From positions 1 through 57,577 of the forward strand of contig CABUCA010000003.1 in the NCBI GenBank assembly GCA_902489965.1: DNA of 57,577 nucleotides, in the 5' to 3' direction. The stretch is from an uncultured Collinsella sp. (GTDB taxonomy: Bacteria; Actinomycetota; Coriobacteriia; Coriobacteriales; Coriobacteriaceae). Positions 17,391-26,609 of this stretch are shown in pieces (position 1 is the first letter of the stretch; every line of letters starts with the position of its first letter). A program made the position numbers and the translations under genes. The notes beneath the pieces were generated by a model that was not told the origin of the DNA, made no database searches, and saw nothing but the letters and a program-made list of their open reading frames with translations.

Positions 17391-19753
17391 GGATTCTCAA
17401 GCTCTTTAAAAAGCATATCCTGGCGCTGTTCGCAGCTATCGTACTTATCGTAATCAGTTGCAACGCCGATCTGGCACTGCCTACCTACATGAGCGATATT
17501 GTCGACGTGGGCGTGCAGCAAGGCGGTATCGCCTCGCCCGTGCCCGACACCATTCGCGCCGAATCGCTCGACGACCTTGAACTCTTTATGAGCGCCAAGG
17601 ACGCCAAGGCTGTGGAGGCCGTGTTTAGCAAGGCTGACAAAAACGGCATTCGAACGTACATGGGCACCGAGGAAGAGCGTGCCGATGGAGGCAAGATTGC
17701 CGACATTATGAGCCTGCCCGAGACCGTCGTTCTTTCGCTCGACCAGGGCATCGACGCCGACTCCATGGGCGACATGACGGGCTCGTCCAGCGAGAAAGAC
17801 GACAACGCTGCCCAGGCCATGCCCACCCCCGAGCAAATGGCAGCGATGACGCCCGAGCAGCTCGCCGAGATGCAGCAGAAAGCCGCGGCGGCGCAGAACA
17901 TGCAAAAGCAGATTGATGCCGACGGCGGTAAGATCACCATGAAGAGCCTGCGCCTGGGTGTCGAGGGCGATCTGGTAGACCAAAGCAAGCTCGTCGAGGG
18001 CGCCAACCAAATGGCAGACAAAATGGGCTCCATGTCAGGCTCCATCGTCACCCAGCGCGCCGTGAGCTATGTACAGGACGAGTACAAGGCACAGGGCATC
18101 GACCCCGCCGACGTGCAGAACGCCTACCTGAGCCGCATGGCGACCACGATGTTTGGGCTGTGCCTGGTATCGCTCGTCGCCACCATCCTGACCGGCGCCG
18201 TGGCGTCGCGCACCGCCTGCTCCATCGCCCGCGACCTGCGCCGCGAGACCTTCAACAAGGTTATGCACTTCTCGCCGGACGAGGTGGGCAAGTTTAGCCA
18301 GGCCTCGCTCATCACCCGCTGCACCAACGACATTCAGCAGATCCAGATGGCCGCAACCCTGTTTATCCGCATGTGCCTGATGGCCCCCGTCATGGGCATC
18401 GTCGCCGTCATGCGTGTCCTGGCCAACCACACCGGCCTGGAGTGGACCATCGCTGTGGCCATCATCGCGGTTTCGGCCGTCGTCGGCGTGCTCATGGGCC
18501 TCACCATGCCCAAGTTCAAAAAGATGCAGAGCTTTGTGGACCGCGTGAACCTTACCGCCCGCGAGCTGCTCGACGGCCTTATGCCCATCCGCTCGTTCAA
18601 CCGCGAGGAACATGAGCTCGAGCGCTTTGACAAGGCGTCGCTCGACCTGATGACCACGCAGCTCTACACCAACCGCGCCATGAGCTTTATGATGCCGCTC
18701 ATGATGCTCGTCATGAACTGCATCACCGTGCTTATCGTCTGGTTTGGCGCGCAGGGTGTGTCCGACGGTGTGATGCAGGTTGGCAACATGATGGCGTTTA
18801 TCTCCTACACCATGCAGATCGTCATGGCGTTTATGATCCTCACCATGGTTTCGGTCATCCTGCCCCGCGCCGAGGTCGCAGCCGAGCGCGTGGAAGAGGT
18901 CATCACCTGCCCCACGAGCATCAACGACCCCACCTCGCCCAAACTGCCCGCTGCCAGCGCGCCGCGCGGCGAGCTCACCTTCCGTGACGTGAGTTTCCAG
19001 TATCCCGATGCCCGCGCCGACGTCATCAGCGGCGTAAACTTCACCACGCACGCCGGTCAGATGCTCGGCATCATTGGCTCCACGGGCTCGGGCAAGTCCA
19101 CGCTTGTGCAACTCATCCCGCGCCTGTACGACGTCACGGGCGGCAGCATTTCGCTCGACGGCATCGACGTGCGCGACATGACCCTTTCCGAGCTGCGCCG
19201 CCGCATCGGTTATATTCCGCAGCAGGGTCGTCTGTTCTCGGGTACCGTCGAGAGCAACCTCAAGTTTGCCGGCGACATGGTGAGTGACGAGGATATGCGC
19301 CAGGCAGCACGCGTCGCCCAGGCGGAGGACTTTATCGCCGAGCGCGAGGACGGGTACGACTCCCCTATAAGCCAGGGCGGCTCCAATGTTTCGGGTGGTC
19401 AGCGCCAGCGTCTGGCCATCGCCCGCGCGTTGGCCAAAAAGCCCGAGGTCGTGGTGTTCGATGACTCGTTTAGTGCCCTCGACTACAAGACCGACGCGCG
19501 CCTACGCGAGGAGCTGGCCAAAAACGTTACCGACGCCGCGCTCGTGGTCGTAGCCCAGCGCATCGCGACCATCATGCACGCCGACCAGATCATCGTGCTC
19601 GACGACGGCCACGTAGTGGGCACCGGCACGCACGAGAAGCTGCTGCGCAGCTGCCCGGCGTACCTGGAGATCGCACAGTCGCAGCTTTCCGCCGAGGAGC
19701 TGGGGCTTACCCAAGAAGAAATTGCAGCCGTCATGGAAGGAGGCGAGCGCTAA
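17387..19753 (+). CDS. ABC exporter half-transporter with large extracellular insertion, first of a pair
   Basis: 788 residues from a GTG at 17387 overlapping the marR stop (AAAGGAGAG upstream). After the first membrane helix (about residues 10-30) there is an insertion of roughly 190 residues rich in Met, Gln and Ala (MPTPEQMAAMTPEQLAEMQQ), presumably extracellular and coiled, before helix 2. The ATPase domain has Walker A GSTGSGKST, signature VSGGQRQR and Walker B ending VVVFDDS. The catalytic Glu is replaced by Asp, the degenerate-site pattern of heterodimeric multidrug exporters such as BmrCD and LmrCD. Partner: the next gene. Substrate unknown. Confidence 0.9.
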   Translation: MRILKLFKKHILALFAAIVLIVISCNADLALPTYMSDIVDVGVQQGGIASPVPDTIRAESLDDLELFMSAKDAKAVEAVFSKADKNGIRTYMGTEEERADGGKIADIMSLPETVVLSLDQGIDADSMGDMTGSSSEKDDNAAQAMPTPEQMAAMTPEQLAEMQQKAAAAQNMQKQIDADGGKITMKSLRLGVEGDLVDQSKLVEGANQMADKMGSMSGSIVTQRAVSYVQDEYKAQGIDPADVQNAYLSRMATTMFGLCLVSLVATILTGAVASRTACSIARDLRRETFNKVMHFSPDEVGKFSQASLITRCTNDIQQIQMAATLFIRMCLMAPVMGIVAVMRVLANHTGLEWTIAVAIIAVSAVVGVLMGLTMPKFKKMQSFVDRVNLTARELLDGLMPIRSFNREEHELERFDKASLDLMTTQLYTNRAMSFMMPLMMLVMNCITVLIVWFGAQGVSDGVMQVGNMMAFISYTMQIVMAFMILTMVSVILPRAEVAAERVEEVITCPTSINDPTSPKLPAASAPRGELTFRDVSFQYPDARADVISGVNFTTHAGQMLGIIGSTGSGKSTLVQLIPRLYDVTGGSISLDGIDVRDMTLSELRRRIGYIPQQGRLFSGTVESNLKFAGDMVSDEDMRQAARVAQAEDFIAEREDGYDSPISQGGSNVSGGQRQRLAIARALAKKPEVVVFDDSFSALDYKTDARLREELAKNVTDAALVVVAQRIATIMHADQIIVLDDGHVVGTGTHEKLLRSCPAYLEIAQSQLSAEELGLTQEEIAAVMEGGER

Positions 19754-21626
19754 TGGCAGACGAGACCAAGACTCAGATTCCCAAGCCCACCCGCCAGCGC
19801 GGTCCCATGGGCCGCATGGGCGGCATGCGTCGCGGCGAAAAGGCCAAGGACTTTAAGGGCACCATGAGGCAGCTGCTCGGCTATATCGGCCAGCACAAGA
19901 TTGCCGTGTTTGCCGCCGTCGCCTTTGCCGTGTGCTCGGTCATCTTTAACATTGTGGGACCCAAGGTGCTCGGCCAGGTTACGACCAAGCTGTTCGAAGG
20001 CCTGGTCGCCAAGGTCAACGGCACCGGCGACGTTGACTTTGACTGGATCGCCAAGACGCTCGGCTTTTTGCTCTGCCTGTATCTGGCGAGCTCTGTCTGC
20101 AGCCTGGTCCAGGGCTGGCTCATGACCGGCGTCACGCAAAAGATCTGCTACCGCATGCGCAAGGAAATCGCCGCCAAGATTGCCGTCGTGCCGATGAGTT
20201 ACTTCAACGGCCACAGCAAGGGAGACGTACTCAGCCGCATCACCAACGACGTCGATACGCTGGGTCAGTCGCTCAACCAGAGCGTGACGCAGCTCATCAC
20301 GTCGGTGACGCAGATTATCGGCGTGCTCGTCATGATGCTTTCGATCAGCCTGCCGCTTACCGGCGTCACCGTGCTCACGCTGCCGGCCGCTGCGATTATC
20401 CTGACCGTGATGATTCACTTCTCGCAGCCGTACTTCCGCGAGCAACAGCAGGTTCTGGGCGCCGTCAACGGCATTATCGAGGAGGACTTTGCCGGCCAGA
20501 ACGTCATCCAGGTGTTCGACCGCGCCGAGGCCTCGATCGAAGAGTTCGACCGTCAAAACGACCGCCTCTTTATTAGTGGCTGGCGCTCGCAGTTCCTGTC
20601 GGGCCTGATGATGCCGCTTATGAGCCTGGTGGGTAACATGGGCTACGTGGGCGTTGTCGTGGTGGGCGCACAGCTCGCACTGACCAGCCAAACTTGACGT
20701 GGTCGAACTCCACGCCCGGCGACATCCAGAGCTTTATCCAGTACGTTCGCAACTTTACGCAGCCCGTGCAGCAACTGGGCAACGTGAGCAACACGATGCA
20801 GTCGATGGCAGCCGCCACCGAGCGCGTCTTTGAGTTCCTGGCCGCGCCCGAGGAGGAGCAGAAAGCCGACGCGCAGATTCCCGAAAAGCGCCCCGGCCAT
20901 GTGGAGTTCGACCACGTCAAGTTTGGCTACACGCCCGACAAGACCATCATCCACGACTTTAGCTGCGAGGCACAGCCCGGCCAGACCATCGCCATCGTCG
21001 GCCCCACCGGCGCCGGCAAGACCACGCTCATCAAGCTGCTGCAGCGCTTCTACGATGTGGACGGCGGCTCGCTGCGCGTCGAGGGTGTCGACGTGCGAGA
21101 CTGGGATCGTGCGGCACTGCGCGGCGAGTTTGCCATGGTGCTGCAGGATACTTGGCTGTTTAACGGCACGATCCGCGAGAACATCCGCTACGGACGTCCC
21201 GATGCGAGCGATGCCGAGGTCGAAGCCGCCGCACGCGCCGCACGCTGCGACCACTTTATCCATACGCTCGCCGGCGGCTACGACTTTATGATTAACGAGG
21301 AGGGCACTAACCTCTCACAGGGCCAGCGCCAGCTCGTGACCATCGCCCGTGCCATTTTGGCCGACCGTCCGGCGCTGATTTTGGACGAGGCGACCTCCAA
21401 CGTTGACACTCGTACCGAGGAGCTTATTCAGCGTGCCATGGATGCGCTAATGCAGGGCCGCACGAGCTTTGTCATCGCGCACCGCCTGTCCACGATCCGC
21501 AACGCCGACGTGATCTTGGTGATCCGCGACGGCGACATCGTCGAGAAGGGCACGCACGACGAGTTGCTCGCCCAGGGCGGCTTCTACGCCGACCTGTACA
21601 ACTCGCAGTTCGACGAGGCGGCGTAG
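19753..21626 (+). pseudogene. Second ABC exporter half-transporter, interrupted by a frame change
   Basis: Two frames together make one normal half-transporter. The first (19753-20697, 314 residues) covers helices 1-5 and stops after GAQLALTSQT. The second (from about 20694 to 21626, 310 residues) resumes at STPGDIQSFIQYVRNF with helix 6 and a full ATPase: Walker A GPTGAGKTT, signature LSQGQRQ, Walker B LILDEATS with the canonical Glu. The break equals a one-base loss (or two-base gain) near ACCAGCCAAACTTGACG, and the pieces overlap as TTGA. No ribosome site precedes the TTG. It may be a real mutation, an assembly error, or two coupled polypeptides. The intact catalytic Glu complements the degenerate site of the partner. 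Confidence 0.8.
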
Positions 21627-21657
21627 ATACGGCCGCAGAGAAATGATGACGCCCGAG

Positions 21658-21693
21658 AACGGGGGCGCAGGACAACCTGCGCCCCCGTTTTGT
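21658..21693 (+). terminator. Rho-independent terminator of the marR-ABC operon
   Basis: CGGGGGCGCAGG, loop ACAA, CCTGCGCCCCCG, then TTTTGTGT. A strong hairpin 32 nt past the second ABC stop. Confidence 0.92.
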
Positions 21694-21748
21694 GTCCTTC
21701 GAGCCTCGAAACGCTTTTCCTGAGACCTCATTGACGGCGCTTTCCAGA

Positions 21749-21986
21749 CCCCGTGGGCAAAAAAGGGCAAATATGAGTACTGTTACCTTTTTAGTAACAG
21801 CCAAAACCGCCTCAAACGACCTCTTTGCGGCCTCTATACGCCTTCAAATTAATCAAAACGCCCGTTAGCAGGCTTCTGCGTGCCAACGTTAATGAACATA
21901 TTTATTACTTTGTCTATTATCTCGCTAGACGGATATGTTAGTAGGTTAGCAACAGTACTCATATTTGGCATTTTTTGCCCACGGGG
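21749..21986. repeat. 238-bp element bounded by 38-bp inverted repeats
   Basis: Arms 21749-21786 and 21949-21986 match at 35 of 38 positions (they begin CCCCGTGGGCAAAAAA and include AAATATGAGTACTG). The 162-bp interior is AT-rich compared with its surroundings and has no credible gene. Next to the left arm is a small hairpin, CTGTTAC/GTAACAG (21780-21800). No clear target-site duplication is seen. The plan is that of a non-autonomous mobile element or a very long hairpin. It occupies much of the 21694-22204 gap. Confidence 0.7.
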
Positions 21987-22068
21987 TGTTTCCTGGGGAA
22001 CCGACAATAGCCTTAGTGTCCCGCGCGACGCCACTCCCTCCCGGTATCCGCCGACGTTCCCCCATATA

Positions 22069-22106
22069 AAACCTGCCAAAATAAACCTGTCCCTTTTGGC
22101 AGGTTT
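22069..22106. repeat. Short hairpin shared with the 290-bp repeat family
   Basis: A 13-bp perfect inverted repeat (AAACCTGCCAAAA / TTTTGGCAGGTTT) around a loop containing the reverse complement of GGGACAGGTTT. The same hairpin forms the left end of the repeats at 41413-41705 and, with a decayed arm, 27481-27766. Only this end is present here. Confidence 0.65.
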
Positions 22107-22204
22107 CGGGGTGGCAAGGGCTTGCACTTTAGCGTGCGACAGCGGATAATGCCGAGCATTCGAGAATACGCTTATTGCTCTTTCTATAGATTGAGGAGGC
22201 CCCT

Positions 22205-23236
22205 ATGGCCATGGAATTCAAACGCAGGCTGCCGATCCCCATGGAGATCCGCGAGGAAATGCCGCTTTCTGCCGAGCTTACCGCCAAAAAGCAGGCATTT
22301 GACGCCGAGGTCGCCAAAGTCTTTACCGGCGAGGACGCACGTAAGGTGCTCATCATCGGCCCGTGCTCTGCCGACCGCGAGGATTCGGTGCTCGAGTACA
22401 TGAACCGACTGGCCAAGACCGCCGAGGAGGTCAAGGACAAGCTCATCGTCATTCCGCGCGTCTACACCAATAAGCCGCGCACCAAGGGCACCGGCTACAA
22501 GGGTCTTCTGCACAACCCCAACCCCGAGGCTCCCGACGACCTGCTCGAGGGCGTCAAGGCCATCCGCCACATGCACCTGCGCGTCATCGAGGAGACCGGC
22601 TTCTTTACCGCCGATGAGATGCTCTATCCGTCCAACTACCAATACCTCGTTGACCTGCTGAGCTATGTTGCCGTGGGCGCACGCTCGGTCGAAAACCAGG
22701 AGCATCGCCTGGTGTCGAGCGGCATTTCGGTACCCGTCGGCATGAAGAATCCCACTGCCGGCTCTACCACCGTTATGCTCAACTCCATTTACGCCGCCCA
22801 GGCGCACCAGAGCTTCATCTTCCGCAACTGGGAGGTCGAGTGCGACGGCAATCCGCTCGCGCACGCCGTTATGCGTGGCTACATCGGTCTCGATGGGCGC
22901 ACCTACCCCAACTACCACTACGAACACCTGGAACGTCTGGCTGAGCGCTATACCGAGCACGCCGGCTATGCCAATCCGGCGGCGGTCATCGACTGCAACC
23001 ACGACAACTCGGGCAAGCGTCCGCTGGAGCAGTATCGCATTTGCAAGGAGGTACTCGACAGCTGCCGCCGCAACGAGTCCATCTCCAAGCTGGTCAAGGG
23101 CTTTATGATCGAGTCCTACCTGGAGGACGGCAACCAGCCGGTCGACGGCGGTGTCTTTGGCAAGTCGATCACCGACCCGTGCCTGGGCTGGGAAAAGACC
23201 GACTACCTCATCCACGAAATCGCGGAGCGGGTTTAG
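22205..23236 (+). CDS. aroF: 3-deoxy-7-phosphoheptulonate (DAHP) synthase, class I
   Basis: 343 residues. It condenses phosphoenolpyruvate and erythrose-4-phosphate, the first step of the shikimate route to aromatic amino acids. AroF/G/H hallmarks: LIIGPCSAD, PRVYTNKPRTKGTGYKGL, GARSVENQEHR, VGMKNPTAGS and the metal-binding DCNHDNSGK region. The ATG at 22205 follows GAGGAGGCCCCT. It stands alone, with no other aromatic genes in the window. The paralog symbol (aroF, aroG or aroH) cannot be decided from sequence; no leader peptide or attenuator was recognised upstream. Confidence 0.93.
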   Translation: MAMEFKRRLPIPMEIREEMPLSAELTAKKQAFDAEVAKVFTGEDARKVLIIGPCSADREDSVLEYMNRLAKTAEEVKDKLIVIPRVYTNKPRTKGTGYKGLLHNPNPEAPDDLLEGVKAIRHMHLRVIEETGFFTADEMLYPSNYQYLVDLLSYVAVGARSVENQEHRLVSSGISVPVGMKNPTAGSTTVMLNSIYAAQAHQSFIFRNWEVECDGNPLAHAVMRGYIGLDGRTYPNYHYEHLERLAERYTEHAGYANPAAVIDCNHDNSGKRPLEQYRICKEVLDSCRRNESISKLVKGFMIESYLEDGNQPVDGGVFGKSITDPCLGWEKTDYLIHEIAERV

Positions 23237-23240
23237 TTAC

Positions 23241-23339
23241 GCGGGCCGCATTTGGACAATCTGACGTTCAACTTCAAGGGCGCGACCAGAAGGTCAGCGC
23301 CCTTTCGTTTCACGTCACCTTGTCTCAAATGCGGCCCGC
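23241..23339 (+). repeat. 99-bp palindromic repeat acting as aroF terminator (GCGGGCCGCATTTG family)
   Basis: Outer arms 23241-23253 and 23327-23339 (GCGGGCCGCATTT) are perfect. The inner stem AAGGGCGCGACC/GGTCAGCGCCCTT (23276-23303) is followed by TCGTTT. The two arms remain recognisably alike for about 45 bp, so the whole unit is one palindrome. The minus-strand arm, read outwards, contains GAGACAAGGTGACGTGAAA, repeated at 57485-57535. It lies five bases past the aroF stop. Confidence 0.75.
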
Positions 23340-23381
23340 TCGCTGTCCGTCCTCTACCTGCGGCGTTGTCTTACTCCGGAT

Positions 23382-23564
23382 GCGGCAGTTAGGGACGTTC
23401 CTTTTCTGCCGGCAGTTTGGGATGTTCCTTGGGGTAGTCATTGGGGACGTTCTTTAATGACTGGTCGTTTAAGAACGTCCCCAACGACTACCCAGAATGA
23501 GAGTGGATAATCTCCCGTTTTTGGCCTATACCAGCGCTAAAAGTGGGAGATTATCCACTCTCAT
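23382..23564. repeat. Cluster of three repeat units with two large hairpins
   Basis: Positions 23382-23430 carry, on the minus strand, a ~48-nt unit (CCCAAACTGCCGGCAG then GGAACGTCCC) found again at 55888-55935 and 57400-57448. A hairpin with 23-bp arms (23432-23454, 23471-23493, one mismatch) follows; it extends to 30 bp per arm with three differences. A third hairpin has perfect 20-bp arms (23497-23516, 23545-23564, ATGAGAGTGGATAATCTCCC). No gene is seen between 23237 and 23712. Confidence 0.75.
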
Positions 23565-23712
23565 CGAGCAAGTGTCCGAAAATCCGCCCTCATTCCTTCT
23601 TAGGACCCTCCGTCCCCGAGGATTCGAGGCTCGCCTGCCGAATGGTCGATGCGGCCGTCCTGCGTCCATGTCACACTCAGGGGTGGCCTGACCCAACTTG
23701 GAAGGAGCCCCC

Positions 23713-24363
23713 ATGAGCCTTGACAACGTAACTCTGCGTGCCGCCACGCTCGATGACCTGGCCGGCATCGCCGCCATCTACAACCAGCTGTGGTGCAACA
23801 CGCTGCGCAACCGAGGCGACGTCGAAGCCGCCGATTTCTGTGCGCGCTTTAACATCGCCATGCAGCTGCAGCGCTCCCCCATCGCGCTCGTTGCCGAAGC
23901 TGAAGGCCGCATCATCGCCGCTTGCTGCATCGGTATCTTCGAAGACGGCAAACCACGCACCAATCCCACGTGGGAGCCCTGCTACAACGAGATGTTCGTC
24001 CAGGCAACCGAGATGGCAAAGACCGCCGATGCCAAGCTCGAAGGCTCGCTCTTTGGCGATAGCCGCGAGAAGGCAACAGCCGACCGCTTTGCCGCCACGG
24101 GCAACGAATATGCCCAAGGCCAGCTCAACCTGATCATCATCGTGCCCGAATGGCAGGGCAAGGGGCTCGGCCGTGCGCTCATCGACCTTGCGCGCGCCGA
24201 ACTCGCCAAAGCCGGGTGCACCAAATTCTTCCTGATGAGCGACTGCAACTCCGACTGGCAGTTCTACGAGCACCTCAACATGAAGCGCATCTTGGAGGAT
24301 CACAGCCAGGACACCGGCGACGGATTTATCGTCTATATGTACGGAGGCGACACGCAGGATTAA
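23713..24363 (+). CDS. GNAT-family N-acetyltransferase
   Basis: 216 residues. The acetyl-CoA binding motif A is NLIIIVPEWQGKGLGRALID (the R/Q-x-x-G-x-G/A loop is QGKGLG), followed by helix 4 ARAELAKAGCTKF. The N-terminal LRAATLDDLAGIAAIYNQLW is a typical GNAT start. The ATG at 23713 follows GGAAGGAG. Its acceptor substrate cannot be predicted. It converges with the kinase-like fragment, leaving 44 bp between stops. Confidence 0.85.
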   Translation: MSLDNVTLRAATLDDLAGIAAIYNQLWCNTLRNRGDVEAADFCARFNIAMQLQRSPIALVAEAEGRIIAACCIGIFEDGKPRTNPTWEPCYNEMFVQATEMAKTADAKLEGSLFGDSREKATADRFAATGNEYAQGQLNLIIIVPEWQGKGLGRALIDLARAELAKAGCTKFFLMSDCNSDWQFYEHLNMKRILEDHSQDTGDGFIVYMYGGDTQD

Positions 24364-24407
24364 CTTGCATGTCGCCTCACGGGCTTTCTACAAGACGGCC
24401 CAAACCA

Positions 24408-25013
24408 TCAACCAAGACGAGTCAACAAGGCGCGCTCTCCTCGGCAGCAAGGGCATTCGTGCTGTAACGAGTGGTGGAGATGGCCACGCTTGCACACAAC
24501 TGTCTCGGATAGATAGCGGTCGAGCAGGCGCGCCCATGTGCGTGCGTCAAGACGCTCCTCCGCCCTGCCATACAGCGATCGACGGAGTGCCTCGCCCATA
24601 GTGCCGCTAAAATCATCGAGCTCAAGAGCGTACTTTGGGACAACGTATCCGACCAACGTCCCCACAAACGGGCTGTGCCCATTACACACGCAGCTGTTTA
24701 TCAATGGTGCAGGCGGAATGTCATCGTCGTCCAGGTCAAATATGTCCAAGTCCAGCTCACCAGAAGCGTATGGGTGTATTCCGCGGTTAAGCATCTTAAA
24801 GATATGGACCGCGAGTCCAAAGTCATCCGTCTGTGGCGTAAACACGGGGGCATTCGTGGACGCTGCCAAGCTCTCGAAATCGCTGATGCCGGCTATCTCC
24901 ATGAGTTGAAGCACCTCGGGGGCAATATAGCCGGGAGCGGCGCACGCAGTCCTATGTGTCACATCCGAAAGCGTAAAGCTATACGAGCGCCTTGATGGTA
25001 TCCATGCCCGCAT
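24408..25013 (-). pseudogene. C-terminal fragment of a protein kinase-like gene with zinc-ribbon tail
   Basis: Only the C-lobe of a Ser/Thr kinase fold is present: GYIAPEV (activation-segment/APE region), DDFGLAVHIFKML (helix F with DxxG-like motif), and a final CKRGHLHHSLQHECPCC zinc-ribbon-like tail. The nucleotide-binding lobe, catalytic HRD and DFG are missing. Upstream, a second frame (about 25107 to 24979) reads NRAYLAPEAQRAYDTLLE and ends in MDTIKALV; it looks like the tail of an unrelated protein, perhaps a Gfo/Idh-type oxidoreductase. The two frames overlap, suggesting that a deletion joined remnants of two genes. No ribosome site precedes 25013. Confidence 0.5.
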
Positions 25014-25234
25014 GCGCCGAAGCCTCGCAACCCTTCTGCCCGTTGAGCACGCACTCGAGCAGCGTATCGTATGCGCGCTGGGCTTCGGGGGCCAGGTACG
25101 CCCTGTTAAACATGCCCTCGGGTCGCACGTTTCCCTTCGAGTCGATCATATAAGGCCCCAATCTGTTTGGTTTCCCCAGATTGTGTGCCCGCACACCCAA
25201 GCCGCACGGCCCGCCGTTCAGCTGAAACCACCAC

Positions 25235-25271
25235 ACAAAAAGTCCGCCGACCATTGAAGTCGGCGGACTTT
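25235..25271 (-). terminator. Terminator of the first agmatine deiminase gene
   Basis: Perfect 13-bp inverted repeat (25239-25251, 25259-25271, AAAGTCCGCCGAC) followed on the minus strand by TTTTTGTG, 38 nt past the aguA stop. The 25108-25234 stretch shows nothing else convincing. Confidence 0.85.
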
Positions 25272-25309
25272 CGCGTGCGGACAATCAAGCACTGTTCACC
25301 ATGGAACTG

Positions 25310-26431
25310 CTATTTACAGCGCGCCTTGGGCTGCTGCTGGGTGATGCAGTGGATGTTGCCGCCGCCGTAGATAACCTCGCGAGTCATGATACCGATGACT
25401 TCACGGTCCGGATAAGCAGCCTGGATATCCTTGAGCGCCTGGGCGTCATTGGGATCGCCGAACTGCGGTACAAGCACTGCGCCGTTGATGGGCAGGAAGT
25501 TGAGGTAGCTCGGCTCGAAAGCATCCTCGGGGGTACGCGGCAGCACGCCCTCGACGGGGTCAATCGTGCTGGCCTCCTCCTCGGTCATATATACCGAGGT
25601 CGCAGGCATAATCACCTTGTGGATCTTGAGCTTGCGGCCACGGGCATCCGTCGTCTCGGAAAGCGTCTTATACGCCTCTTGGCACTCCTTGTAGAACTTA
25701 TGGTTGGGATCATCGGTCCACATGCAGCAGACCTCGCCGGGCGCACTAAAGCATGCGACGTCGTCCACGTGCCCGTTGGTCTCAAACGGGTCGATGCCAT
25801 CCTTGATCCAAATGACCTTCTCGATGCCCAGGTACTCGGCAAGCTTCTCCTCGATCTGCTCCTTGGTGTACTGGGGGTTGCGGTCCTCATTGAGCAGGCA
25901 CATCTCGGTGGTCACCACGGTGCCCTGGCCGTCGCAGTTAAACGAGCCACCCTCGAGGATATAATCCTCGGGACGATAGCGGTTAACCTGCTCGAGCTGT
26001 GCCACCTGCAGGCCAATGGAAGCGTCCTTGTCCCACGGGAAATACAGGCCGTCAATGAAACCGCCGTAAGCATTAAAGTGGAAGTGCGAGAGTGCCACGT
26101 CCCCCTTGTCGTTGACAAGAAACGCCGGGCCGGGGTCGCGAATCCAGCTGTCGTTGTACTCCATGTGGATAACGCGCACGTTCTCAACGCCGTCGAAGAT
26201 CTCACACACCGCGGGGAAGTCTTCAGTGTTGACGCCCACAGTGATGGGCTGAAAACGTGCAACGGTCTTAATAATCTCGGTAAAGACCTTTTGCGCCGGC
26301 TTGGCACCACAGCGCCACACATCCGAGCGATGCGGCCACAAAATCCAGGTGCGCTCCTGCTCTTCGTACTCGCCGGGCATGTAGAATCCGTCCTTCTTTG
26401 GCGTAGACTCGCTCTCGTAAATGGTCTTCAT
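25310..26431 (-). CDS. aguA: Agmatine deiminase (first paralog)
   Basis: 373 residues. It hydrolyses agmatine to N-carbamoylputrescine and ammonia. Guanidine-modifying-enzyme motifs: WPHR near residue 32, SWIRDPGP, HFNAYGG, NGHVDD with the catalytic His, and GGGNIHCITQQ with nucleophile Cys362. The ATG at 26431 follows TAGGAG. It is monocistronic, about 9.5 kb from the main agmatine cluster, and divergent from a LuxR regulator. It shares many blocks with the paralog at 35897 but differs in the middle region. The C-terminal KARCK is a lineage detail. Confidence 0.93.
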   Translation of the reverse strand: MKTIYESESTPKKDGFYMPGEYEEQERTWILWPHRSDVWRCGAKPAQKVFTEIIKTVARFQPITVGVNTEDFPAVCEIFDGVENVRVIHMEYNDSWIRDPGPAFLVNDKGDVALSHFHFNAYGGFIDGLYFPWDKDASIGLQVAQLEQVNRYRPEDYILEGGSFNCDGQGTVVTTEMCLLNEDRNPQYTKEQIEEKLAEYLGIEKVIWIKDGIDPFETNGHVDDVACFSAPGEVCCMWTDDPNHKFYKECQEAYKTLSETTDARGRKLKIHKVIMPATSVYMTEEEASTIDPVEGVLPRTPEDAFEPSYLNFLPINGAVLVPQFGDPNDAQALKDIQAAYPDREVIGIMTREVIYGGGNIHCITQQQPKARCK

Positions 26432-26609
26432 TTCAAGCTCCTAAATCTCGGTGCTTTTGCTTGACGAGACCATGATGCGGCCGCACCGAGATGTTCTCAA
26501 TGGTCCCTCGAGCCCCTTTCAGCGACCGACGGTATACCATTCGCTGACCTAAAGTTCTATTCAGGCCGAGAACATGACATACTGGGTTCCACAATGGAAA
26601 GGATGCCCT

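Noticed and set aside
18035..19111. 358-codon His/Asp/Gly-rich minus-strand frame within the ABC gene
   Set aside because: Composition is that of an antisense shadow of a GC-rich gene; no motif or start signal.
20685..20720. Programmed -1 frameshift in the ABC gene
   Set aside because: The sequence CCAAACTTGA is not a canonical slippery heptamer and the following five-base-pair stem is too small and too close. Kept as a disruption instead.
21741..21995. Target-site duplication around the 238-bp inverted-repeat unit
   Set aside because: TTTCC occurs on both sides but at unequal distances from the arm ends, so it is not a clean duplication.
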